Part shown: positions 43,238 to 52,675 of the stretch, one piece after another
How positions within the stretch are numbered: position 1 is the first letter of the stretch
Layout: the number at the start of each line of letters is the position of its first letter
Origin: CAZCZU01 sp964503475
GTDB taxonomy: Bacteria > Pseudomonadota > Zetaproteobacteria > Mariprofundales > Mariprofundaceae
DNA length: 56,918 nt
Assembly: GCA_964503475.1 (NCBI GenBank)
Contig: CAZCZU010000014.1
Coordinates: 1-56,918, forward strand
Reading direction: 5' to 3'
The notes under the pieces: model-generated
Database searches by the model: none
Told to the model about the DNA's origin: nothing
What the model saw: the letters and a program-made list of their open reading frames with translations, nothing else
Made by a program: the position numbers and the translations under genes

Positions 43238-44577
43238 TGCGGCACTATTTTGGTACGGATGGCGTACGCGGTACGGTGAACGAGGCGCCGATGACGGCGG
43301 AGTTCGCCCTGCGTCTGGGGCGTGCGGCGGGTTTTGTTCTGACCCGCCACCTTGAACACCAGCCCCACATCCTGATCGGCAAGGACACGCGTCTTTCCGG
43401 ATACATGATCGAATCGGCCCTGTGTGCAGGGCTTACGGCCCAGGGCATGAACGTGATGCTGGTCGGCCCGGTACCCACGCCGGCCGTGGCCTATCTTACC
43501 CGCAGCCTGCGCGCCGATGCCGGTGTCATGCTCTCCGCCTCCCATAATCCGGCCGGCGATAACGGCATCAAGTTTTTCGGTGCCGACGGTTTCAAACTGC
43601 CGGACGAGGTCGAACTGGAGATCGAACGGGTACTGGATGCGCTGCCGCCGCTGCCTCCGGCCCTGGAGATCGGCAAGGCGGTGCGTATCGATGATGCCCG
43701 TGGCCGCTATATCGAGTTTCTGAAGGCATCGCTGCCGCGCAACCTGCGCCTCGATGGCCTGAAGGTGGTCATCGATTGTGCCAATGGCGCCACCTACCAG
43801 GTGGCCCCGCGCCTGCTGGAGGAGCTGGGTTGCGATGTCGTTCCGATCCACGCGCATCCGGACGGTTACAATATCAACCGCGATTGCGGTTCCACGCATC
43901 CGCAATCGATGTGCGCCCAGGTGATCGCCAGCGGTGCCGATATCGGCCTGGCGCTGGATGGCGATGCCGATCGCCTGATCGCCTGCGATGCCGAGGGCCG
44001 GATTGTCGACGGAGATCGGGTGATCGCCATTCTGGCCGAGCATGCCCGGAACGAGGGACGCCTGCAGGGTGGCGCGGTGGTGACAACCCTGATGAGCAAT
44101 ATGGGGCTGGAGCGCTATCTGGCCGGCATGGGGCTTGCGATGCATCGCGCTGCCGTGGGTGATCGTTATGTACTGGAGATGATGCGCGACAAGGGGTGCA
44201 ACCTTGGCGGCGAGCAGTCCGGCCACATGATCCTGCTCGATTACAATACCACGGGCGACGGGTTGATGACGGCACTGCAGCTGCTGTGTGCCATGCGTGA
44301 GCAGGATGCACCGCTGGCGACACTTGCTGCGGAGATGGAGCTGTTTCCCCAGCGCTTATGGAATGTGGTGCTGCCCGAGCGCATTGATGTCGCAGCCGAT
44401 AGCGGTATCCAGAAGGCGATTGCCGCAGCTGAAGCGCGTCTGAATGGCGGTGGCCGGGTCAATGTGCGCATGTCCGGAACCGAGCCCAAGGTGCGGGTCA
44501 TGGTCGAGGCGGAGGATGAGACTCTGATGATCGAGACCGGCGAAGAGCTGGCGGACTACATCAAGACACGGGTTTAG
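43237..44577 (+). CDS. glmM: Phosphoglucosamine mutase
   Basis: This 446-residue enzyme converts glucosamine-6-phosphate to glucosamine-1-phosphate for peptidoglycan and lipopolysaccharide. It has the phosphoserine loop LSASHNP near residue 100, the magnesium loop LDGDADR near 241, the sugar-binding GGEQSGH and the phosphate-binding RMSGTEPKVRVM near the end. The length is standard. GlmM physically interacts with CdaA in Firmicutes, and the cdaA-cdaR-glmM order is kept here. Confidence 0.97.
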   Translation: MRHYFGTDGVRGTVNEAPMTAEFALRLGRAAGFVLTRHLEHQPHILIGKDTRLSGYMIESALCAGLTAQGMNVMLVGPVPTPAVAYLTRSLRADAGVMLSASHNPAGDNGIKFFGADGFKLPDEVELEIERVLDALPPLPPALEIGKAVRIDDARGRYIEFLKASLPRNLRLDGLKVVIDCANGATYQVAPRLLEELGCDVVPIHAHPDGYNINRDCGSTHPQSMCAQVIASGADIGLALDGDADRLIACDAEGRIVDGDRVIAILAEHARNEGRLQGGAVVTTLMSNMGLERYLAGMGLAMHRAAVGDRYVLEMMRDKGCNLGGEQSGHMILLDYNTTGDGLMTALQLLCAMREQDAPLATLAAEMELFPQRLWNVVLPERIDVAADSGIQKAIAAAEARLNGGGRVNVRMSGTEPKVRVMVEAEDETLMIETGEELADYIKTRV

Positions 44578-44644
44578 CGTGGCTGACCTTGCCCGGCACC
44601 CGCTTTCCACATGATGGTAAAGGGTCTACGCTCGATATGAACGG

Positions 44645-47059
44645 ATGCGGGGAGCAGGGGATGTCCATGAGGTCGACCGGGAGCAGGAAGCGGAAGTGAC
44701 AGCAGAGAACAAGCAACAGAAACAGGGTCGAAAACCCTCCCGTCTCGATAAACTGAGTATAGCGGGCAAGTCGGTGCGGGAGCTTTTCCGCATGATGGCG
44801 ATCCTTGTACTGGTCGTGTCGTTCGGTGTGCTGATCTACATGCTCTACGACAACGGTTCGCTCTCCACTCTGCTGCGCGAAAGCAATATCCTTCTTTTCG
44901 GTCTCGGTCTGATTATTGTGCTGGCGGTGCTGGCCATCCTGCAGGGGATCTTCAACCGGCTGTCGGCCCTGGCGACGATGATGTCGAAGGCAGCCGGCGG
45001 CGATACGACGGTGCAGGAGTTTTCCGACGAAACCCGCGAGCTGCAGGAGATTTCACGTGCCTTTCGCAAGCTGCTCGGCCGCTACGACGAGACCAGCAAG
45101 GAGCTGACGCGCCTGACCCAGCTGTTTATCGCCATGAAGGATCTCAGCGAGGCGGCCGCCCGTAAACTGGAGATGCCGGCTCTGCTCGACATGCTGCTTG
45201 ATCGTGCCATGCAGGCGACCCGGGCGCAGATCGGCTCCGTGTTCCTGATCGACCCCTCCAAGGGTACGTTCCGGGTACTCGGTATGCGCGGCATCGAGAT
45301 CGATGTGGATGAGATCTCGATCAAGGATTCGGTGGTGGCGCATGTGGTCACCAGTCGCCAGCCGATGCTGGTGACCGATATCGAAAATGATCCGCTGGTG
45401 CGCCAGCATAATGACCCGAAGTACGGCGCCCCCTCGTTCCTGGCCATGCCGGTGATGCTGGACAAGGTGCTGCTCGGGGTGCTCAACCTGGCGCACAAAC
45501 AGAATGATGCCCTGTTTCAGCAGGCGGATGTCGAGATGCTGACGACGATGATCAATCAGGTGCATTTCGCGCTGGAAAATGCCTATGTGCATGAGACGGT
45601 CAAAAAACATGTGCGCAACCTTGGTGAGAAGACCACGCAGCTGAATCGCGAGATCGCCCGCCGCAAGGAGGTGGAGCAGGAGCTGGAGGCGCTGGCTCTG
45701 AGCGACAAGCTGACCGGGCTTGCCAACCGGCATCAGTTCCTCGGTCTGCTGGAGCAGGCGATTGCCCAGAGCCGCAGGCATAAGCAGCGCATGGCGGTCC
45801 TGTTTCTCGATATGGATCGCTTCAAGGTGATCAACGACTCCATGGGGCACGACGTGGGCGACCTGATGCTGAAAGAGGCGGCGTTGCGCATGCGCGCCTG
45901 CCTGCGTGAAGAGGATATCGTTGCCCGCTACGGCGGTGACGAGTTCACCTGCGTGTTGATGGATGTCAGCGACAATGAGGATGCGACCAAGGTGGCCGAC
46001 AAGCTGATCAATGCCTTGTCGCTGCCGTTCAATCTGCTCGGGCGCGAATATTTTATCAGCTCCAGTGTCGGCATTGCCCTGTTTCCCGACAACGGCGAGC
46101 GGGCCGAGGATCTAGTCAAGAATGCCGATGCGGCCATGTACAGCGCCAAGGAGGGGGGCGGCCACGGCTACCGCTTCTTCACGCCCGAGATCGGCGATGC
46201 GGTGAACCAGCGTGTGCAGCTGGAGGTTGAGCTGCGCCAGGCGATCAATCACGATGAATTCGTACTCCATTACCAGCCGCAGGTGGATCTGCGCAACGGA
46301 CGCCTATCCGGTATCGAGGCGTTGCTGCGCTGGAATCATCCGGAGAAGGGACTGCTGCATCCCGATACCTTTATTCCGCTGGCCGAGCAGACCGGCCTGA
46401 TTGTACCGATCGGCCGCTGGGTGCTCTCCGCCGCCTGCCGCCAGTACAAGGCGTGGCGGGATCAGGGGCTGGTACCGGCCAATACGGCCCTGAATGCCGC
46501 GGTGAACATTTCAGGCCAGCAGTTCCGTCAGGGCGATTTTACCCAGATTGTCCGGGAGGTGCTGGAGGAGACGGGACTGGAGCCGAAGACGCTGGAGCTG
46601 GAGATCACCGAAAGCGTGGTCATGGATGCGGCCGAGCATGCCATCGATGTGCTGCATGAGCTCAAGGAGATGGGGGTGCGCCTGGCGATCGATGATTTCG
46701 GCAACGGTTTCTCATCATTGGGCTATCTGAAGAACTTCCCGATCGATACCCTGAAGATCGACAAGGTGTTCACGCGTCACCTGCCGGGCGATCGCGATGA
46801 TGCGGCCATCGTGCATGCCATTCTGGAGCTGGCCTACAGCCTCGGTATGCGCGTGGTGGCGGAGGGCGTGGAGAATGTCGAGCAGCTCTATTTCCTGCGC
46901 AAGAACGGTTGCCACGATGCCCAGGGCTTCCTGCTCGGCAGGCCGGTCGAGGGGGAGGAGCTGCTGCGCATCATTCGCGATGAGGATGTGCAGAAAACAT
47001 GGCGGGAACTGCTGGGCAGCGGCATGGTCTCGCCCCGTGATGGTGGCGGAAAGGGCTGA
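44645..47059 (+). CDS. GAF-GGDEF-EAL cyclic di-GMP signalling protein
   Basis: This protein of up to 804 residues has two N-terminal helices (about 51-73 and 82-102), a HAMP-like linker, a GAF domain (about 165-315), a coiled linker, a GGDEF domain with intact RYGGDEF and an EAL domain with intact GIEALLRWN. Other EAL positions such as ESVVMDA and DDFGNGFSSL are also present. It could therefore make or break cyclic di-GMP. GTG at 44696 may be the real start, because the ATG at 44645 lacks a Shine-Dalgarno sequence. It follows glmM, so cyclic di-AMP and di-GMP genes are adjacent. Confidence 0.93.
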   Translation: MRGAGDVHEVDREQEAEVTAENKQQKQGRKPSRLDKLSIAGKSVRELFRMMAILVLVVSFGVLIYMLYDNGSLSTLLRESNILLFGLGLIIVLAVLAILQGIFNRLSALATMMSKAAGGDTTVQEFSDETRELQEISRAFRKLLGRYDETSKELTRLTQLFIAMKDLSEAAARKLEMPALLDMLLDRAMQATRAQIGSVFLIDPSKGTFRVLGMRGIEIDVDEISIKDSVVAHVVTSRQPMLVTDIENDPLVRQHNDPKYGAPSFLAMPVMLDKVLLGVLNLAHKQNDALFQQADVEMLTTMINQVHFALENAYVHETVKKHVRNLGEKTTQLNREIARRKEVEQELEALALSDKLTGLANRHQFLGLLEQAIAQSRRHKQRMAVLFLDMDRFKVINDSMGHDVGDLMLKEAALRMRACLREEDIVARYGGDEFTCVLMDVSDNEDATKVADKLINALSLPFNLLGREYFISSSVGIALFPDNGERAEDLVKNADAAMYSAKEGGGHGYRFFTPEIGDAVNQRVQLEVELRQAINHDEFVLHYQPQVDLRNGRLSGIEALLRWNHPEKGLLHPDTFIPLAEQTGLIVPIGRWVLSAACRQYKAWRDQGLVPANTALNAAVNISGQQFRQGDFTQIVREVLEETGLEPKTLELEITESVVMDAAEHAIDVLHELKEMGVRLAIDDFGNGFSSLGYLKNFPIDTLKIDKVFTRHLPGDRDDAAIVHAILELAYSLGMRVVAEGVENVEQLYFLRKNGCHDAQGFLLGRPVEGEELLRIIRDEDVQKTWRELLGSGMVSPRDGGGKG

Positions 47060-47083
47060 GCGGGGAAAACAGCCGCGTAGTTG

Positions 47084-47111
47084 TTGAACTCGGCGCCGGC
47101 ATCGGTATGAT
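47084..47111 (+). promoter_or_regulatory. Promoter of tRNA-Val
   Basis: TTGAAC at 47084-47089 and TATGAT at 47106-47111 are 16 bp apart. The expected start is about 36 bases before the tRNA. Confidence 0.5.
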
Positions 47112-47153
47112 TCGCCGCCTCCGGTTGGCACTGGCCCATCCGGTACCCGATAC

Positions 47154-47228
47154 AGGCTCGTAGCTCAGGGGTAGAGCACCACCTTGACATGGTGGGGGTC
47201 GGCGGTTCGAAACCGCCCGAGCCTACCA
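47154..47228 (+). tRNA. tRNA-Val (anticodon GAC)
   Basis: A full cloverleaf of 75 nt can be drawn. The acceptor AGGCTCG pairs with CGAGCCT, the D arm is GCTC/GAGC, the anticodon arm is CCACC-TTGACAT-GGTGG with GAC at positions 34-36, the T arm is GGCGG-TTCGAAA-CCGCC and the CCA end is encoded. All stems are perfectly paired. Confidence 0.95.
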
Positions 47229-47235
47229 TCTTCAG

Positions 47236-47269
47236 CAGGCGTCACTTTGGTGGCGCCTGTTTTTTTTTT
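47236..47269 (+). terminator. Terminator of tRNA-Val
   Basis: CAGGCGTCAC and GTGGCGCCTG form a 10-bp stem with one wobble pair, followed by ten T residues. Confidence 0.92.
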
Positions 47270-47909
47270 GATCCGCTGCGGGCATCTTGCCCTCCGCTAT
47301 GAAACGCTTCGCAGGAGCGCGGTCCTGCTACGCTTACGGGCCGACTATTCGTCGGCCCGCCACCCGTCCGTGGGTGGAGGGGGTGGCGAAGCTCCGGCGC
47401 AACAGTCAACTCAGCCCCCTTCGAGTCTTTGTGCCTTTGTGGTTGTCTTGATTGATCCGCTGCGGGCATCTTGCCCTCCGCTATGAAACGCTTCGCACAA
47501 AAAGGCAGGATAGCCGTTTGGACGCCTGAACAGGCGCCCGAAGGGTGAAGGGCAGGGATGCCCTGAGTCAAAAGCGCGGTCCTGCTACGCTTACGGGCCG
47601 ACTATTCGTCGGCCCGCCACCCGTCCGTGGGTGGAGGGGGTGGCGAAGCTCCGGCGCAACAGTCAACTCAGCCCCCTTCGAGTCTTTGTGCCTTTGTGGT
47701 TGTCTTGATTGATCCGCTGCGGGCATCTTGCCCTCCGCTATGAAACGCTTCGCACAAAAAGGCAGGATAGCCGTTTGGACGCCTGAACAGGCGCCCGAAG
47801 GGTGAAGGGCAGGGATGCCCTGAGTCAAAAGCGCGGTCCTGCTACGCTTACGGGCCGACTATTCGTCGGCCCGCTACCCGTCCGTGGGTGGAGGGGGTGG
47901 CACGGTTCC
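47270..47909. repeat. Tandem non-coding repeat, period 257 bp
   Basis: The unit starts GATCCGCTGCGGGCATCTTG. A shortened copy lies at 47270-47453 (missing an internal block of about 73 bp), a full copy at 47454-47710 and a third, partial copy from 47711 to about 47909. Each contains a stem CGGGCCGA/TCGGCCCG and a stem CCACCC/GGGTGG; the third copy has one change in the latter. Open frames across it just repeat themselves and are unlikely to be genes. Confidence 0.9.
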
Positions 47910-47924
47910 GGCGCATCTCACATC

Positions 47925-49433
47925 TTACATTTCACTCTTTTCTGCTTCGGGCTTGTCGGCTGGCGATGCTTTTGCGGGCGGCTGCCAGCCGCCGCCGAGT
48001 GCCTTGTAGAGGCTTGCCAGATTGGTGAGCACGCGCGTTTCGCTGCTGACGATATCGTTGCGGGTGGCGATCAGGGTGCGCTCGGCATCGAGGATCACCA
48101 GAAAATTCTCCTCGCCCGCCTCGTAGCGCAGCTTGGCGATGGCAAAGGCCTCCTTGCGGGTGGCTTCGGTGGCGCGCAGGCGTTTGAGCGTCTGCCACTC
48201 CTTGCCGTAGCGCAGCAGCGAGCCTTCCGCATCCTCCAGCGCCAGCAGTACCGACTGCTCGTAGTTGGCCAGTGCCGCTTTCTGCGTTGCCCGGGCCACA
48301 TCCACCCGGGCGGTCAGCGAGCCGCCGGCGAAGATCGGCCAGCCCAGAGCCGCACCGATCGATGAGGTCTGGGTGGCCGGCGTGAACAGATCGCTGAAGA
48401 CGCGGGCACTGGTGCCGATGGCGCCGGTGAGCGAGAAGCCGGGGAAGAGGGCGGCCTTGGCGATGCCGATGCCGGCAGTGGCGGCGGCAAGGCCCCGCTC
48501 CGCCTCGCGCACATCCGGGCGCCGCCGGAGCATCTCCGAGCGTAGCCCCACCGGCACCAGATCCGGCGGCATCGGCAAGGGCCGGCTCTCACGCAGGGTT
48601 TGGGCATGGTACTCGGGCGCCTTGCCGGTCAGGACCGAGATGCGGTAGATGCGGGTGGTGATCTCCGTCTCCAGGGCCGGCAGCTGGGCTTCCAGGGCCT
48701 GGCGCTCGCCGGTGGCGCGGGCCAGGTCCAGCTCGGTGGTTACCCCGATCTCGAACTGGGTACGGGCAATCTCCTCCACCTCTTTCAAGAGGCCGATATC
48801 GCGTTTCGTGTTGGCCAGTTGCCGCTGCAGGCCGCGCACCTCGAAGTAGGTGGCCGCTGTCTCGGCGATGATGGAGAGCATCAGGCCGTCGCGGGCGGCC
48901 GTCGCAGCCTCGATATCGGCATCGGCGGCCTCGACGGTGCGGCGCACGCGGCCGAAGAGATCGAGCTCCCAGCTGGCATCCAGCCCGGCGGCAAAGGTGT
49001 TGCGCCGACCGCTGTTGAAGCCGAAACCGGTCTGGCGGCTGAAGCGGGAGCTGCTGGCCGAGCCCTGGGCATTGATGCCGGGATAATAGCCGCCGGCCGC
49101 GGCACGCCGCAGTGCCTGGGCTTTCTCGATGTTGGCCAGGGCGGCGGCGAGATCGCGGTTGTGGTGCACGGCTTCGTCGACCAGCCCGTCGAGGACCGGA
49201 TCATGCAGCTGCCGCCACCAGTTGGCCGGGTGGGCCGGTTTTTCCGACGTGGCCGTACCCTGCGGCGCATGCCATTGGCTGTCCTGCTTCAGTTCGGGCT
49301 TTTTGTAGTCCGGGCCGACGGCACAGCCGGCCAGCGTGGCGCCGAGAAGAAACGCCATCAGAAAAGAGCGTGATGCGTCGGAAAAGCGTCGTGAGCGCTC
49401 CCCTGCGTAATAGCTTTGGCGATGCATCATCAT
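47925..49433 (-). CDS. RND efflux outer-membrane lipoprotein (NodT/OprM family)
   Basis: This 502-residue protein has a lipoprotein signal ending LLGATLAGC, with Cys at about residue 37, followed by AVGPDYKKPEL, the usual start of OprM-type channels. Two OEP repeats follow, with long coiled-coil helices and conserved parts such as AGLDASWELDLFGRVRR. It forms the outer-membrane tunnel of the tripartite pump. The start overlaps the stop of the permease gene by four bases (ATGA). Confidence 0.93.
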   Translation of the reverse strand: MMMHRQSYYAGERSRRFSDASRSFLMAFLLGATLAGCAVGPDYKKPELKQDSQWHAPQGTATSEKPAHPANWWRQLHDPVLDGLVDEAVHHNRDLAAALANIEKAQALRRAAAGGYYPGINAQGSASSSRFSRQTGFGFNSGRRNTFAAGLDASWELDLFGRVRRTVEAADADIEAATAARDGLMLSIIAETAATYFEVRGLQRQLANTKRDIGLLKEVEEIARTQFEIGVTTELDLARATGERQALEAQLPALETEITTRIYRISVLTGKAPEYHAQTLRESRPLPMPPDLVPVGLRSEMLRRRPDVREAERGLAAATAGIGIAKAALFPGFSLTGAIGTSARVFSDLFTPATQTSSIGAALGWPIFAGGSLTARVDVARATQKAALANYEQSVLLALEDAEGSLLRYGKEWQTLKRLRATEATRKEAFAIAKLRYEAGEENFLVILDAERTLIATRNDIVSSETRVLTNLASLYKALGGGWQPPAKASPADKPEAEKSEM

Positions 49434-52400
49434 ACCTGCTCCCGGTACTGATCGAGCTCCGCCTCCAGCCGCTGGCCGGTCGCCTTGGGCGAGGAGGTGT
49501 GGTGGGCCCAGAGGCGGTAGATGGCCGGCACCATGAACAGGGTGAAGAAGGTGGCGACGATAACGCCTGAGAAGATCACCGTGCCGATCACCAGCCGCGT
49601 CTCCGCACCGGCTCCCGAAGAGAAAATCAGCGGCACGGCCCCCATGGCCGTGGTGAGGGCGGTCATGACGATCGGGCGCAGCCGTTTGCCGGTAGCATTG
49701 AGGATCGCCTCATCGAAGTCGTGCCCCTCATCGCGCAGCTGGTTGATGAACTCGACGATCAAAATACCGTTCTTGGCCGCGATACCGATCAGGATGATCA
49801 GGCCGATCTGGCTGTAGATGTTGAGGCTCATGCCGAACATCCACAGCGCCCCCAGGGCACCGGTCATGGCCAGCGGCACGGTCAGGATGATGATCAACGG
49901 GTGCAGGAAACTCTCGAACTGGCCGGCCAGCACCAGGAAGACGACGAGCAGGGCGAGGCCGAAGACCAGGTAGGTCGAGGAGCCTGCATCGATGTAGTCA
50001 CGCGAGGGGCCCTTGTAGTCGATCGAGGCACCCGGCGGCAGCTCGGTGCGCACCAGCCCCTGCAGGTAATCCAGCGCATCGCCCAGCGAGTAGCCGCCGA
50101 CAAGGTTGGCCTCGATGGTGATGGCGCGCTGGCGATTGAAGCGGTTCAGCGATTTGCTGTCGGCGAACTCGTGCATGCTGATCAGGTTGGCCAGCGGGAT
50201 CAGCTGGCCACTCTGTTCGGAGCGCACATAGGTGTTGGCGATGTCGGCCGGGCTACGCTTGAGCGGCTTCTCGCTCTCCAGGATCACGTCGTACTCGCGC
50301 CCCCGGTCGAGGAAGGTGGTGACGATGCGTCCGCCCATCAGCACCTCCAGCGTGTGGTTGATGGTGGCCACCGAGACGCCGAGCGCATCGGCGCGGTCAC
50401 GCTTCACGGTGATGCCGATCTGCGGCTTGGTCTCGTCGTAATCGTGGTCGATGCCGGTCAGGCCCGGGTTTTTCTCCGCCTCTTTGAGGAGGATGTCGCG
50501 CCATGCGGCCAGCTCCCTGTAGGTCGGCCCGCCGAGCACGAACTGCACCGGCTTGGCCTCGCCGCCGCCGAAGGCCTGGCGCACGATGGGGAAGACGCGC
50601 ACGCCCGGCATGTCGGCGGTCAGTGCACGTACCTTGCCGATGTAGTACCAGATCGGCTTGCGTTTGCTCCAGTCGGAGAGCACCACGATGCCGCGGCCGT
50701 TACTGAAATCGGCCGTACTGCCGAAGCTGCCCGGGGCGCGGAACAATAGGCGCTGGAATTCGCCCGTTTTGACGAACGGCATCAGCCGCCGCTCCACCTC
50801 GTCCATGTTCTCACGCACATAGTCGTAGGAGACCCCCTGCGGCCCCTTGATCATGATGAAGAAGACGCCGCGATCCTCCTTGGGCGAATACTCCTGCGGG
50901 ATGAACTGCACCAGGACGGCCGCCGCGCCCAGCATGCCGGCCAGCAGCAAAAAGGCGTAGCGCGGATGGGCCAGGATGCGCTCCAGTGTGGCGAGATAGC
51001 GGCTGCGCAGCCCTTCGAAGCCGTGGTCCATGGCCTGCGTGAAGCGGGAGGCGTGCCCCTGCGAGTCGAGCAGCTTGGAGGCCATCATCGGGGCCAGGGT
51101 GAGGGCGGCGAAGCTGGAGAAGATGACGGCGGCGGATATGGCGATGGCGAATTCCGAGAAGAGCCTGCCGGTATCGCCCTGCATGAAGGTGATTGGCACG
51201 AACACCGACACCAGCACGGCCGTGGTGGCCAGTACGGCGAAGCCCACCTGGCGGGTGCCGCGGAAGGCGGCCACCATCTTCGGCTCGCCCAGTTCGATGC
51301 GGCGGTGGATGTTCTCGATCACCACGATGGCATCATCCACCACCAGCCCGATGGCCAGCACCAGCGCCAGCAGGGTGAGCAGGTTGATGGTGTAGCCGAA
51401 GGCCGAGAGCACGATGAAGGTGCCGATCAGCGACACCGGCACGGTGACGGCCGGGATGATCATGGCCCGGAAATTGCCGAGGAAGAGGTAGATGACCAGC
51501 ACCACCAGACCGACCGCAATGGCAAGCGTCTTGTAGACCTCGTCGATGGCATGATCGATGAAGACGCTGGAGTCGAAGCTCTGTTTCAGCTGCATGTTGG
51601 CCGGCAGGGTCTCGTTGATGCGCACCATCTCCGCCTTGGCCAGCCTGGCCACCTGCAGCAGGTTGCCCTTGGACTGTTTGACGATGCCGATACCGACCAT
51701 CGGTACCCCGTTGCCGCGCAGGGTGCTGCGCTTCTCGATGGCGGCGATCTCGATGCGGGCCACGTCGCCCAGGCGCACCAGGCGGTGGTTATCGCCGCGG
51801 CTGATTACCATGCGGGCGAAATCGGCAGGGCTCTTGTAGTTGCGCATCATGCGCACGGTGAAATCGCGCTGCTTCGATTCGATAAAGCCGGCCGGCAGTT
51901 CGACGTTCTCGCTACGCAGGGTCTGCTCGATATCGGTCACGGTCAGGTTGTGCGAGGCGAGTTTGGTGCGATCGAGCCAGATGCGCAGCGACTGCTCCTC
52001 GCCGCCGCCGACCCGGGCCCGCGCCACGCCGTCCAGCGATGAGAAGCGGTCGATGACGTAGCGCTTGGCATAGTCGGTCAGCGCCATGGTGCTCATGCCT
52101 TCGCCGGTCAGGTTCAGCCACATGATCACCCGTTCGTCGGCATCGGATTTGCGCACCTCCGGCGGTTCGGCGCCGTCGGGCAGGTTGTTGAGAATGCGCG
52201 AGACGCGGTCGCGGATGTCGTTGGCGGCGGCATCGATGTCGCGGTTAATGTCAAAGCGGATGGTAATATTGGAGCGCCCGTCGATGCTCGAGGAGGTGAT
52301 GTCACGGATGCCCTCGACGCCGGCGATGCGATCCTCGATCACCTGGGTGACTCGCGTCTCCACCACGCTGGCCGAGGAGCCCGGGTAGTTGGTGACCACC

Positions 52401-52537
52401 GAAACCACCGGCGGATCGATATCCGGGTATTCGCGCAAGGGCAGAGTGGTGAACGAGACGATGCCGAACACCACGATCAGCAGGTTCAGTACCAGCGCTA
52501 AAACAGGGCGGCGGACACTGGTATCAGAGATCCACAT
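49430..52537 (-). CDS. RND multidrug efflux permease (HAE1 family)
   Basis: This 1,035-residue inner-membrane pump has the typical two-fold repeat of six-helix bundles and large periplasmic loops. It starts MWISDTSVRRPVLALVLNLL. The proton-relay aspartates are in GLVVDDAIVVIENIHRR near residue 400, and the matching second-half segment GIAAKNGILIVEF is present. HAE1 members export drugs, detergents or dyes. It lies between the adaptor and the outer-membrane channel, in operon order adaptor-pump-channel. Confidence 0.95.
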   Translation of the reverse strand: MWISDTSVRRPVLALVLNLLIVVFGIVSFTTLPLREYPDIDPPVVSVVTNYPGSSASVVETRVTQVIEDRIAGVEGIRDITSSSIDGRSNITIRFDINRDIDAAANDIRDRVSRILNNLPDGAEPPEVRKSDADERVIMWLNLTGEGMSTMALTDYAKRYVIDRFSSLDGVARARVGGGEEQSLRIWLDRTKLASHNLTVTDIEQTLRSENVELPAGFIESKQRDFTVRMMRNYKSPADFARMVISRGDNHRLVRLGDVARIEIAAIEKRSTLRGNGVPMVGIGIVKQSKGNLLQVARLAKAEMVRINETLPANMQLKQSFDSSVFIDHAIDEVYKTLAIAVGLVVLVIYLFLGNFRAMIIPAVTVPVSLIGTFIVLSAFGYTINLLTLLALVLAIGLVVDDAIVVIENIHRRIELGEPKMVAAFRGTRQVGFAVLATTAVLVSVFVPITFMQGDTGRLFSEFAIAISAAVIFSSFAALTLAPMMASKLLDSQGHASRFTQAMDHGFEGLRSRYLATLERILAHPRYAFLLLAGMLGAAAVLVQFIPQEYSPKEDRGVFFIMIKGPQGVSYDYVRENMDEVERRLMPFVKTGEFQRLLFRAPGSFGSTADFSNGRGIVVLSDWSKRKPIWYYIGKVRALTADMPGVRVFPIVRQAFGGGEAKPVQFVLGGPTYRELAAWRDILLKEAEKNPGLTGIDHDYDETKPQIGITVKRDRADALGVSVATINHTLEVLMGGRIVTTFLDRGREYDVILESEKPLKRSPADIANTYVRSEQSGQLIPLANLISMHEFADSKSLNRFNRQRAITIEANLVGGYSLGDALDYLQGLVRTELPPGASIDYKGPSRDYIDAGSSTYLVFGLALLVVFLVLAGQFESFLHPLIIILTVPLAMTGALGALWMFGMSLNIYSQIGLIILIGIAAKNGILIVEFINQLRDEGHDFDEAILNATGKRLRPIVMTALTTAMGAVPLIFSSGAGAETRLVIGTVIFSGVIVATFFTLFMVPAIYRLWAHHTSSPKATGQRLEAELDQYREQV

Positions 52538-52675
52538 ATCAAACGCTCGCGTGGATGGGCTGCGCCCCGAATGCCGCCATACGGCGTTGTTCGTCGCTCA
52601 TTTGGCGCTGCCAAACCGCGCTCCTCTCGTCTTGTCTGGCTGCATTCGGCATCGCAGCGAAAACATGGCAGAGCA

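Noticed and set aside
47242..47828. Two nearly identical minus-strand frames starting MTQGIPALHPSG
   Set aside because: They lie entirely within the tandem non-coding repeat and cover its hairpins; their similarity is due to the repeat.
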